A stretch of DNA of 36,282 bases, from the NCBI GenBank assembly GCA_964547995.1, contig CAZJRB010000077.1, positions 1 to 36,282 on the forward strand, in the 5' to 3' direction. A program made the position numbers and the translations under genes. Source of the DNA: CAZJRB01 sp964547995. Its GTDB lineage: Bacteria > Planctomycetota > Planctomycetia > Pirellulales > Thermoguttaceae. Every line of letters begins with the position of its first letter. The first letter of the stretch is position 1. Below the pieces are notes generated by a model, which saw nothing but the letters and a program-made list of their open reading frames with translations, searched no databases and was not told the origin of the DNA. This document shows positions 16,427-23,731 of the stretch, one piece after another.

Positions 16427-19400
16427 ATGTATCGCCTCCTACTTATCTCGCTCGTGTCGATTTGCGTTTTCGGAACCGCCGCGATTGGTCAAGCGGCGAT
16501 CTGCCCTTATGACGCCCAAGTGGCGGCGAACCTCGATCGGCTCGGCGACGCGTCGACGCAAGTCCGCGCCCGGGCGGCCGAATCGCTCGGATTCCTGCGG
16601 GCCTATTCGGCCGAAGGGCCGTTGGTCGAACGACTCGGCGACGAGTCGCCCGAAGTGCGGCGCCAAGTGGCCATGGCCCTGGGATGGTGCGGTGGGCGGA
16701 AGTCGGTTCCGCCGTTGTTGAAGGCACTGGACGACGACGACTGGCTGGTCCGCCAGGGGGCCCACGTCGCCCTGACGAACATCACCGGCATGGAGTTCCC
16801 CTTCCGCTCGACCGATCCGTCCGAGAAGCGAGCGGTCCAAGTGAAGCGATGGCGCGACTGGTGGGCGACCGTCCCGGCCGATCGCCCGCCGAAGGAAGTC
16901 CTGGAACTGCTCGGCGGCACCCTGCTCGGCGACGCGGCGGTCGCGCAACAGACCGGGCCGATCACGGCGTCGAGTACCTACAAGGGGCCGCCCAACGTCC
17001 TGCTCGACGGCCGGATCGGGCCCGCCTACTGGCAAACCAAAAACGTCAAGTTCCCGCAGTGGGTCTGTGTCGACCTGGGGAAGCCGAAGGAAATCTCGCG
17101 CGTCACCGTGCATCAGTACAGCGATCAGTTCGTGATGACCGACTACGAGTTGGCCACGAGCCTGGACAACAAGAAGTTCGACGTGGTCAAGCGACACAAG
17201 GGCGTCACGCCGGCAAGGCTGGTCGCCACCTTCCCGAAGCGCAAGGCCCGGTACGTCCGCATCACGAGCTTCGACTCGGCCAACCGGACCTACCCGACCA
17301 CGTTTTTCGAGATCGAGATCGACCGCCCCAACAAGCTCGACACGATGCACACCGGCCCGAACGAATGGCGGCTGGAGCGCGGTCTCCGGGCGTTGGGGGC
17401 TTTGGGCGGCGAGGGAGCCACCGAGGCCGTCCTCGGGGCGCTGGGGGCGAATCCCAGCAGCGAACCGCGTTTGCGCCCGGCCGTTCGCGCCGGTATCCGG
17501 TCGCTCGGGCGGTTGAAAGACGAGGCGGGCTTCGAGTGGCTGGTTGCGGTGCTCGGCAACAACACGATGTGGGCGCGCTGCGCCGCCGAGGCGTTGGGCG
17601 ACTTCGGCGACCGCCGGGCCGTGGCCGCCCTGCTGGCCGCTTATCCCAAGTACGCGAAAGATATCAACGGTCGCAATCCCCGCCGCGCGCTGCCGCGCGA
17701 CGACAAGATGGGATTCCCGAGCGAAGACCGCATGCTGGAGACGCCCTACTATATCGTGTATTCGTTATGCCGCCTGCCGATCGACAACCCCAAGGACCGG
17801 GCCGCGTTGCGCCAGATGGCCCCCCTGATCATGGCCAACCTGCCGGGCGATCACGACACTTTCATGCTCTACGAACCGGAAGTCGGCCACCTCTTAACGG
17901 ATCATCTTATCGAACAGACGGGCTTGCGCCAGGAGGCGTGCGAGATCGCGATGACCCGATGCGGGCAGCCCCGCCGCGTCGAGTCGCCGGACGACGGGCT
18001 CGCTTGGTCAAAGTTCCCGGCGGTGCGGATTTCCTGCTGGCTGCCGTGCGTGTGCAAGGAGAAGGAGGACCTGCCGCGGCTGCTGGCCCTGTTGGAACAC
18101 AAAGACGGCTGGGTCCGGCTGAACGCCGCCAAGGCAATTGCGTGGCTCGGCGACCGCCGGGCGATCGAGCCGGTCGCCAAGATCCTGCGGGAGGCCAAAA
18201 ACGAGGCCGGCTACGGCTACAACGGCACGTTCAAGAACGAGGAGTACAACGACCCCGCCCCGCGATGGCGAGAAGGGCCGATCCGGGTGTTGGGGTTGCT
18301 CGGCGCCCATGAGCAAACCGATTTGCTTGTCAAGATTCTCACCGACGAAGGATCGGTGGCCGAAATCCGCCACGCGGCGGCATCGGCCCTGGGCGACTTG
18401 ATTGCAGACGATCCGAAGAACGAAACGGCCGTCGCCGCGTTGAAGGAAGCCGCCCTGAACCACTCGTTCCATTGTGTCCGCCACATCGCCCGGGACGCGC
18501 TGCGCTCGCGAGGAATCAACGACGTCGGCGCTATAAAGCCGCGACCGTTGGTCGCGCCGAACAACGGTAACGATGGCTCTGGACAAGACGAGAAGCGGCG
18601 GCTGGCGAAACGCACCCTCAAAGACCTCGACGCCATCATCTTCATCAAGGGCAGCAACGATATCCCGAACACCAAAGGTACCGTCGAGCAGGCCGACCGC
18701 TGGCGGCAGACGTACGTGGTGACCGACTCCGGACCCGTCTATCGCCCCGGGCGGAATCTCTACGTGCTTCGCCCGCCGCGGCCCGACGGCAAGGTCACGC
18801 CGCTGACGACCTTCCCGGACGGCTACGTCGCCGAGCCGGAGATGTCGTGGGACGGCTCGCACGTCCTGTTCACCCGGCGCGGCCAGGACGATCCCTGGTG
18901 GCACGTCTGGCGGATCAACACCGACGGCACCGGGCTTAAGCAGATTACCCGCGGCCCGTACCACGACGTCGGCCCGGCGTATCTGCCCGACGGGCGAATC
19001 GTCTTCACCTCGAGCCGGCTGGGCATCCGCGACGAGTACCACGGCTACCCTTGCACGGCCCTTTGGGTGATGAACGCCGACGGGAGCGACCCGCACCCGA
19101 TCGCGACGAACATCGGCCGCGACAACGAGCCGGCGGTGCTTAACGATGGCCGGGTTGCGTTCAGCCGCCTGGAGGTCTTCTATTCGCGCAACAAGACCGA
19201 ACTGACGTTGCACGCCATGCACCCCGATGGGACGAAGGACGTGGTTCTTTACGGGCCGGAGCGGCGGCAGTTCTGGCGTTCGCTCGACCATGGCCCCCGT
19301 ACCCCGGCCGACGGCCAGGAAGCCCCGCTGACACACCGCGTATTGCGGATGACGCAGCCGCAGCCGATGCCCGACGGGCGGCACATCATTGTCGCCACGC

Positions 19401-20215
19401 AAGGCGGGTTCACGTTGATCGGCCAGCGCCGCGACCGCGAGGAGATCATCACGCCGGACAACAAGACCCGCGCGTACACCACGCCGCTGCCGTTGCCCGA
19501 CGGAACGGTCCTTTGTGCGGCTTCGGCGAAGACGCCCGACCGCAAGAAGGTTGATCTGGGGCTCTACCTGTTCGATCCGGCGACCAAGGAAGTTCGCCTG
19601 ATCTACAACGACCCGGCCACGGCCGACTTCGAGCCGCGGCCGATTATGGCCCGGCCGCGCCCGATGGTCCACGCTGCCGAGGTAAAGCGACACGCCTACA
19701 GCGGGCAGTTCGTCTGCTCGTCGGTCTTTGCGACGCAGGAGAAGCACGTTCCGCTGCGCGGCCGACTGGTGCGCCTGATCGAGGGCGTGCCGGTCATCGC
19801 CCGGCACAGCACGCACACCAATCCCCAGCCGGTCTGGAAGAACCACGGCGGGACTTTTGCCCGCGTGTTGGGGATGGCGCCGCTGGCGCCCGACGGCTCG
19901 TTTTGCGTCGAGGTCCCGGCCGACCGGCTGATGCACTTCCAGGTGCTCGACAGCGATCGGCGTGTGATCGGCAACCAGAAGACATGGATCTACCCCCGGC
20001 CCGGTGAGCGGAAATCGTGCGTCGGCTGTCACGAAGACCCCCACACGACCAGCCGCGGCAACGACCCGATCGCCATCCACTTCCCACCGGTCAAGTTCCT
20101 CCCCAACGGCGATGAGTTTACCTACCGCGCCAAGGCCTGGTTCAAGGGCCATCTCCCCGGCGAGATCGAAGAGCGAACGCGGACCGTCCGCGCGGTGAAC
20201 CTGTTGGGGCGGTAG
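16427..20215 (+). CDS. HEAT-repeat, discoidin-like and HzsA-related beta-propeller protein with CxxCH motif
   Basis: 1262 aa from ATG 16427 with signal peptide MYRLLLISLVSICVFG, cleavage near GQA. HEAT-like repeats lie at about 25-130. A discoidin (F5/8 type C-like) module spans about 177-300 (ITASSTYKGPPNVLLDG, WVCVDLGKPKEISRVTV, RYVRITSFD). More HEAT repeats lie at about 320-698. A TolB-like propeller spans about 758-1085, with repeats such as SWDGSHVLFTRRG, LPDGRIVFTSSR and MPDGRHIIVAT. Near residue 1198, CVGCHEDPH is a heme-c CxxCH motif. The second half matches the pattern of planctomycete proteins annotated as HzsA-related (hydrazine synthase alpha-like); activity is unproven. Residues about 702-721 are encoded by a REP-like element. 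Likely periplasmic. No strong ribosome-binding site. Its last 35 codons are duplicated at 22202-22312. Confidence 0.85.
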   Translation: MYRLLLISLVSICVFGTAAIGQAAICPYDAQVAANLDRLGDASTQVRARAAESLGFLRAYSAEGPLVERLGDESPEVRRQVAMALGWCGGRKSVPPLLKALDDDDWLVRQGAHVALTNITGMEFPFRSTDPSEKRAVQVKRWRDWWATVPADRPPKEVLELLGGTLLGDAAVAQQTGPITASSTYKGPPNVLLDGRIGPAYWQTKNVKFPQWVCVDLGKPKEISRVTVHQYSDQFVMTDYELATSLDNKKFDVVKRHKGVTPARLVATFPKRKARYVRITSFDSANRTYPTTFFEIEIDRPNKLDTMHTGPNEWRLERGLRALGALGGEGATEAVLGALGANPSSEPRLRPAVRAGIRSLGRLKDEAGFEWLVAVLGNNTMWARCAAEALGDFGDRRAVAALLAAYPKYAKDINGRNPRRALPRDDKMGFPSEDRMLETPYYIVYSLCRLPIDNPKDRAALRQMAPLIMANLPGDHDTFMLYEPEVGHLLTDHLIEQTGLRQEACEIAMTRCGQPRRVESPDDGLAWSKFPAVRISCWLPCVCKEKEDLPRLLALLEHKDGWVRLNAAKAIAWLGDRRAIEPVAKILREAKNEAGYGYNGTFKNEEYNDPAPRWREGPIRVLGLLGAHEQTDLLVKILTDEGSVAEIRHAAASALGDLIADDPKNETAVAALKEAALNHSFHCVRHIARDALRSRGINDVGAIKPRPLVAPNNGNDGSGQDEKRRLAKRTLKDLDAIIFIKGSNDIPNTKGTVEQADRWRQTYVVTDSGPVYRPGRNLYVLRPPRPDGKVTPLTTFPDGYVAEPEMSWDGSHVLFTRRGQDDPWWHVWRINTDGTGLKQITRGPYHDVGPAYLPDGRIVFTSSRLGIRDEYHGYPCTALWVMNADGSDPHPIATNIGRDNEPAVLNDGRVAFSRLEVFYSRNKTELTLHAMHPDGTKDVVLYGPERRQFWRSLDHGPRTPADGQEAPLTHRVLRMTQPQPMPDGRHIIVATQGGFTLIGQRRDREEIITPDNKTRAYTTPLPLPDGTVLCAASAKTPDRKKVDLGLYLFDPATKEVRLIYNDPATADFEPRPIMARPRPMVHAAEVKRHAYSGQFVCSSVFATQEKHVPLRGRLVRLIEGVPVIARHSTHTNPQPVWKNHGGTFARVLGMAPLAPDGSFCVEVPADRLMHFQVLDSDRRVIGNQKTWIYPRPGERKSCVGCHEDPHTTSRGNDPIAIHFPPVKFLPNGDEFTYRAKAWFKGHLPGEIEERTRTVRAVNLLGR
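18533..18557 (+). repeat. REP-like element R4 inside a coding sequence
   Basis: ATAAAGCCGCGACC...GGTCGCGC, one mismatch from R5 at 22360-22384 over 25 bases; arms CGCGACC/GGTCGCG at 18540-18556. It lies in frame in the HzsA-related gene and is read as IKPRPLVAP, followed by a Gly/Asn/Asp-rich linker between the HEAT region and the propeller. It has no inverted partner nearby. Confidence 0.85.
20108..20215 (+). repeat. 3' end of the HzsA-related gene, authentic copy of a duplicated segment
   Basis: The last 35 codons plus stop. They align with 22202-22312 with 15 base differences, 13 of them silent, plus one added CAG codon in the other copy. Confidence 0.85.
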
Positions 20216-20292
20216 AAACCTTGTTCTGTCTGCGAAGCAGCGGCGCACATTTCCATGAATCTCGTTTAATAAACGGGCTTTGGGACGATCGC

Positions 20293-20320
20293 AAAAACCC
20301 CCGCCGTTGGCACTTGTGCC
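20293..20320. repeat. Left half of a hairpin repeat, second copy at 22510-22536
   Basis: AAAAACCCCCGCCGTT followed by GGCACTTGTGCC matches 22510-22536 with one mismatch and one extra C. The right arm, intact in the other copy, is missing or altered here; IS66-derived sequence begins at about the same point. Confidence 0.7.
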
Positions 20321-20545
20321 GAACAACGACGCCGGGCGCGTGCTTCGTCATGCCGTGCTTTGGTGCAAAAGCAGCGGAGGTACCGATAGCGAAGCGGGCA
20401 GCCGTTTTGTCGAGCGGATGCTCAGCGTCGTGGCCACTTGTCGGCAGCAGAACCGCAACGTCTTGGATCTGCTGACCGCGTGTTGCCGCGCGCGGCTCGA
20501 CGGCTCCGCCGCTCCTTCGTTACTGCCCGCAGAGGCCGAACTGGC
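20316..20545 (+). pseudogene. IS66 family transposase, C-terminal remnant
   Basis: The + frame through 20316 reads PNNDAGRVLRHAVLW, then GTDSEAGSRFVERMLSVVAT, CRQQNRNVLDLLTACC and APSLLP. This matches what I know of the C-terminal end of IS66-family transposases (NNxAERxLRxxVLWRK, GSRFVERxLTVVATCRQQ). Only about 75 residues remain; the catalytic DDE core, the accessory genes and recognisable IS ends are absent. It is a dead relic, probably a mark of a past transposition or deletion here. Confidence 0.7.
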
Positions 20546-20712
20546 CGATTCCCAAGAAATTTGGGATTTCTTGGGGGGCAAGAAGGCCGTTGCAACGCCC
20601 GCAATTTGTGCTATGCTCAGGATTGTGCCGTTTGGGTATAGGTTGCCCGGCGTGGGTAGGGCTTGAACGGCTATCAGTTGGGGAAGTCCCCGGGAAAAGG
20701 AGGAAGCTAGCT

Positions 20713-22179
20713 ATGCGAACCAACCGATGTGCGGCAAGATGCCGGTGTGATCACGGCGTCAATCGCCGGGAATTCGTGGCCACGGCATCCCTGGTTTCCG
20801 CCTCGGTGTTGGGCGGCTGGTTCTCGGCCACTCGTACCGTGCTCGCCTCGCCAGTCGAACCGACCGGCCCGGGGGCCAAGTACGTTCCGAAAGTAAGGGC
20901 GTGCTTTGTCCGCCGGAAGGGGGAGTACGGAATGCGATGGCCCGGCCAAGTCTACGATGGTGAGGCCGCGCGGAAGCAGTACACCCGGCAGATCACCGAT
21001 ACGGCCAAGGAGCTGGGGCTCGAGCTGGACTTGCGCCCCCAGCCGATCCACAGCATATCGGAAGCCAACGCCTGGGTCGCCGAGGCGGTGGCTGAAAAGC
21101 CGGACGGCCTGCTGGTCGTCCTCCTGGACCGCCAGGAACACGCCTGGCCGACGGCAAACCGCGCAATCGACACCAAAATCCCCACCGTGATCTTCTCCCC
21201 CGTCGGCAGTTCGTTCACGACCAACACGGCCGGGCCGTCGAAGAAGACGGGTTGCTTCATATGCTCCACCGACGATTTCAGCCAGGTCGCCTACGGAATG
21301 AAAATGCTCCGCACCGGTGCCAAAATGCGGGAGACCCGATGCCTCGTACTCAGGGGTGGCAAACGGGCGGATGGGGAGATGTCCCATTTGGGCATCAAGC
21401 TCCGCACCGTTCCCGCGAGGACGTTCCTGGAGGAATATGAAAAGACGCCTGTAGATGAGGAAGTCCGTACGATGGCTGCGGAGTTGATCAAAGGGGCACG
21501 AAAGCAGACCGGGGCCACCGAGCAGGATGTCATCAACGGAATCAAGAGCTACGTCGTGGCCAGGACGCTGTTGAAGCGGGAAGAGTGTGATGGCATCACC
21601 ATGGACTGCCTGGGGGCACTGGGTAGGAGCAAGGTCAGTCTGCCCTGTATCGCGTGGTCGAAGATGAACGACATGGGCATCCCGGCCGCCTGCGAGGCCG
21701 ACCTGGGTGCAATGGCTACACACGTTCTGGTCGAGTACCTCTTTGACCGGCCCGGCTTCCAGCAGGACCCCGTAGCCGAAACCGCGCGGGAAGCTATCAT
21801 CGGCGCGCACTGCTCGTGTGGCACGAGGCTGGCGGGCCGGTCGGAGCCTCCGGTGGTGTACGATATTGTTCATCATCATGGCGCCCGCGATGCCACGGTG
21901 CGGCCGCTGTGGAAAATCGGCCAGCGCATCACCTCGGCCGACATCCTGCCGGCACGCGGCAAAGAGCCGACGCGGATGATCATCTCGGCCGGGAAGGTCC
22001 TCGAGAACGTCTCCGTACCGCCGGCCGGCGGGTGTGTCGTCTCCGTGATGGTCAAGTTCGACGGGGTGACCGACGTGTTGGCCTATCCCGGCTTCCACCA
22101 CTTGTTCTTCTACGGAGACTACAAGCGCGAGCTGGTCCAGTACTGCCGACTGTTTGCCATCGAGCCGCTGGCGGTCTGA
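20713..22179 (+). CDS. Tat-exported L-fucose-isomerase-like protein
   Basis: 488 aa. ATG 20713 is preceded by AAAAGGAGG (20695-20703), which fixes the start. The N-terminus has a twin-arginine signal, NRREFVATASLVSAS, then a hydrophobic stretch. The C-terminal half resembles L-fucose isomerase-like proteins: ITMDCLGALG, ACEADLGAMATHVLVEYLF, IIGAHCSCGTRL, RMIISAGKVLENVSVP and FHHLFFYGDYKRELVQYC, including acidic and His residues placed like the family's metal ligands. Export through Tat implies folding, perhaps with metal, before secretion. Substrate unknown, and I cannot tell whether it is active. It is flanked by the two copies of the HzsA-related 3' end, so it may be cargo of a rearrangement. 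Confidence 0.75.
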   Translation: MRTNRCAARCRCDHGVNRREFVATASLVSASVLGGWFSATRTVLASPVEPTGPGAKYVPKVRACFVRRKGEYGMRWPGQVYDGEAARKQYTRQITDTAKELGLELDLRPQPIHSISEANAWVAEAVAEKPDGLLVVLLDRQEHAWPTANRAIDTKIPTVIFSPVGSSFTTNTAGPSKKTGCFICSTDDFSQVAYGMKMLRTGAKMRETRCLVLRGGKRADGEMSHLGIKLRTVPARTFLEEYEKTPVDEEVRTMAAELIKGARKQTGATEQDVINGIKSYVVARTLLKREECDGITMDCLGALGRSKVSLPCIAWSKMNDMGIPAACEADLGAMATHVLVEYLFDRPGFQQDPVAETAREAIIGAHCSCGTRLAGRSEPPVVYDIVHHHGARDATVRPLWKIGQRITSADILPARGKEPTRMIISAGKVLENVSVPPAGGCVVSVMVKFDGVTDVLAYPGFHHLFFYGDYKRELVQYCRLFAIEPLAV

Positions 22180-22192
22180 GCGGCCACCTCTC

Positions 22193-22312
22193 ATGTCCTG
22201 CGGGGACGAGTTTACCTACCGCGCCAAGCCCTGGTTCAAGGGCCACTTGCCGGACGAGATCGAGGAACGAACGCGAACCGTCCGCGCGGTGAATCTGCTC
22301 GGACGGCAGTAG
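22193..22312 (+). pseudogene. Orphan 3' end of an HzsA-related gene
   Basis: From 22202 the frame reads GDEFTYRAKPWFKGHLPDEI, then EERTRTVRAVNLLGRQ-stop, identical to the tail of the upstream gene apart from Ala to Pro, Gly to Asp and a final Gln. Thirteen of fifteen base changes are silent, so the copy diverged while part of a working gene before it was cut off. An ATG at 22193 gives a 39-codon frame, but nothing suggests it is a real gene. Confidence 0.8.
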
Positions 22313-22359
22313 ACCGGTGGTCGAGCCCCAAAACAACCGCAACGGGTTACGCTCCAATT

Positions 22360-22442
22360 ATAAAGCCGCGACCGGTGGTCGCGCACGCCGGAACGCAAAA
22401 CGTTGTCCCATCGCAGGGCGCGACCACCGGTCGCGGCTTTAT
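22360..22442. repeat. REP-like inverted pair R5/R6
   Basis: R5 (22360-22384) and R6 (22418-22442) are exact 25-base reverse complements, 33 bases apart: ATAAAG followed by CCGCGACCGGTGGTCGCGC. Each arm is itself palindromic, so the unit can fold as two small hairpins or one long one. Confidence 0.88.
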
Positions 22443-22508
22443 GGGTGATAATGAATGGGAAGTGAGGCCGGCGTATCTGGATCTCTGAGGCGGAAGATGT
22501 GTCGGCAC

Positions 22509-22547
22509 AAAAAACCCCGCCGTTAGCACTTGTGCCCAACGGCGGGG
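22509..22547 (-). terminator. Terminator-like hairpin on the minus strand
   Basis: CCCCGCCGTT (22515-22524) pairs with AACGGCGGGG (22538-22547), with an inner GCAC/GTGC stem. Six A at 22509-22514 become a T run after the stem on the minus strand. No minus-strand gene lies upstream of it, and a partial copy occurs at 20293-20320, so it may be a dispersed repeat rather than a true terminator. Confidence 0.5.
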
Positions 22548-22683
22548 CCGGAACAGAGAAGAGGCCGGTATAAATTTGATAGTAGCAAGTTTTTCCACGG
22601 TGTCCAGAATTTTGCAGCCCGAACGCCCGTCCTCCTTCAATTTTCGCCTGATTCCCCCCAATCGAACGTGTTATTTCGATGCT

Positions 22684-22711
22684 TTGCACACCTCACTCCA
22701 GCCCGTATAAT
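22684..22711 (+). promoter_or_regulatory. Candidate promoter of the inositol monophosphatase gene
   Basis: TTGCAC at 22684-22689, 16-base spacer, consensus TATAAT at 22706-22711, 38 bases before the start codon. Confidence 0.55.
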
Positions 22712-22749
22712 TGACTCACGACACAAGCACCCCCAACCGAGGAGACCCG

Positions 22750-23544
22750 ATGTCGGAGTTTGCAACTGTCTGCCAGCAGGCGGTTCGAGAAGCGGGAAAA
22801 GTCGTACAGGACTGGGTGGACCGTGCCGATGTCCGCAAAAAAGGGCCGACAGACCTCGTTACCAGTGCCGATCTTGCCGCACAAGAAGTGATTCGCGACG
22901 CGGTGCTTGAGGCCTTTCCGGATCATTCGGTAATCGGCGAGGAGGACATGGATGTCCCCGCCAAAGAGGGGGGTTCGACGTATCGTTGGATCACCGATCC
23001 GCTGGATGGGACAACGAACTACGTCCACCGTGTTCCGCACTATTCGGTTTCGCTGGCCTTGGAACACGCTGGCCAACTGGTGACCGGCGCGGTGTACGAC
23101 CCGAATCGGGACGAGTGTTTCACGGCCACGGCGGGCGAAGGTGCTTTTCTCAATGGGCATCCGATCCGTACCAGCAGCGTCACGGATCTGTCCGAAAGTC
23201 TGGCCGCTGTGGGGTTTCCCTGCGATTTACACCGTGATTCGCCGGACTTACTCGTCTTTTTGGAGGCGGCGATGCTTTGCCAGGCCGTTCGGCGGACCGG
23301 CTCGGCCGCCCTGAACCTGTGCTATGTCGCAGCCGGCCGTTTCGACCTGTTCTGGTCCTATTCGACGCACATTTGGGACGTGGCCGCCGGGGTATTGGTG
23401 ATCCGCGAGGCGGGTGGAGTCGTTACCAGTCCAACCGGGGGGGGGTTCATTTTGGAAGAGGCCCATTTCCTTGCAGCCGCCAACAAGCCCCTCAACGACA
23501 AGCTTGTCGACATGGCCACCCGGGCTCTGGCTGCCGGGATGTGA
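22750..23544 (+). CDS. Inositol monophosphatase family protein
   Basis: 264 aa. Metal- and phosphate-binding motifs are clear: GEED near residue 62, WITDPLDGTTNYVH near residue 80 (the DPxDGTxN signature), and WDVAAGVLVIREAGG near residue 210. The family removes phosphate from inositol 1-phosphate and related sugar phosphates or nucleotide 3'-phosphates in a Mg-dependent reaction in the cytoplasm. ATG 22750 follows GAGGAG by five bases. Length is normal. Probably transcribed alone from its own promoter. Confidence 0.93.
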   Translation: MSEFATVCQQAVREAGKVVQDWVDRADVRKKGPTDLVTSADLAAQEVIRDAVLEAFPDHSVIGEEDMDVPAKEGGSTYRWITDPLDGTTNYVHRVPHYSVSLALEHAGQLVTGAVYDPNRDECFTATAGEGAFLNGHPIRTSSVTDLSESLAAVGFPCDLHRDSPDLLVFLEAAMLCQAVRRTGSAALNLCYVAAGRFDLFWSYSTHIWDVAAGVLVIREAGGVVTSPTGGGFILEEAHFLAAANKPLNDKLVDMATRALAAGM

Positions 23545-23731
23545 CCCCCTTGGGCACCGCAACTTCCCGCGTTTGGCGTGTATTTTTGGCGGGTGGTGCT
23601 TCATTTGGCGTGTCCGAGTAATTAGAATGAGAAAGGGGATGCTCGTCCGGCTTGTTCCCTTCTGAGCCAATCTCGTGATAAGATGCGCATGCGTGCTGGA
23701 ATCTACCGGTAGCTTATGCGGAGGAGAGTCT

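Larger units (their letters stand above)
20216..20712. other. Rearranged spacer
   Basis: 497 bases holding half of a hairpin repeat (20293-20320), an IS66 transposase remnant (20316 to about 20545) and, at the end, the strong ribosome-binding site AAAAGGAGGAAG before the next gene. A promoter for that gene was not identified with confidence. Confidence 0.6.
22313..22749. other. Spacer with REP-like pair, hairpin and promoter
   Basis: 437 bases holding a REP-like inverted pair (22360-22442), a terminator-like hairpin (22509-22547) and the inositol monophosphatase promoter (22684-22711). No further gene seen. Confidence 0.6.

Noticed and set aside
18008..20326. Long minus-strand open frame (772 codons) opposite the HzsA-related gene
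   Set aside because: It is the mirror of a GC-rich coding gene with clear domains on the plus strand; its product is Arg/Val-rich and shows no motif.
20707..22194. Minus-strand open frame of 495 codons opposite the isomerase-like gene
   Set aside because: The plus-strand frame has a strong ribosome-binding site, a Tat signal and family motifs; the reverse frame has none.
22193..22312. New 39-codon gene
   Set aside because: It is the duplicated end of the HzsA-related gene; the ATG lies outside the homologous part and has no ribosome-binding site.
16068..22442. CRISPR array
   Set aside because: The palindromic copies are few, unevenly spaced over 6 kb and in mixed orientation, with no regular spacers and no cas genes.
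22509..22547. Terminator for the plus-strand isomerase-like gene
   Set aside because: The T run follows the stem only on the minus strand, and the hairpin is 330 bases past the stop codon.
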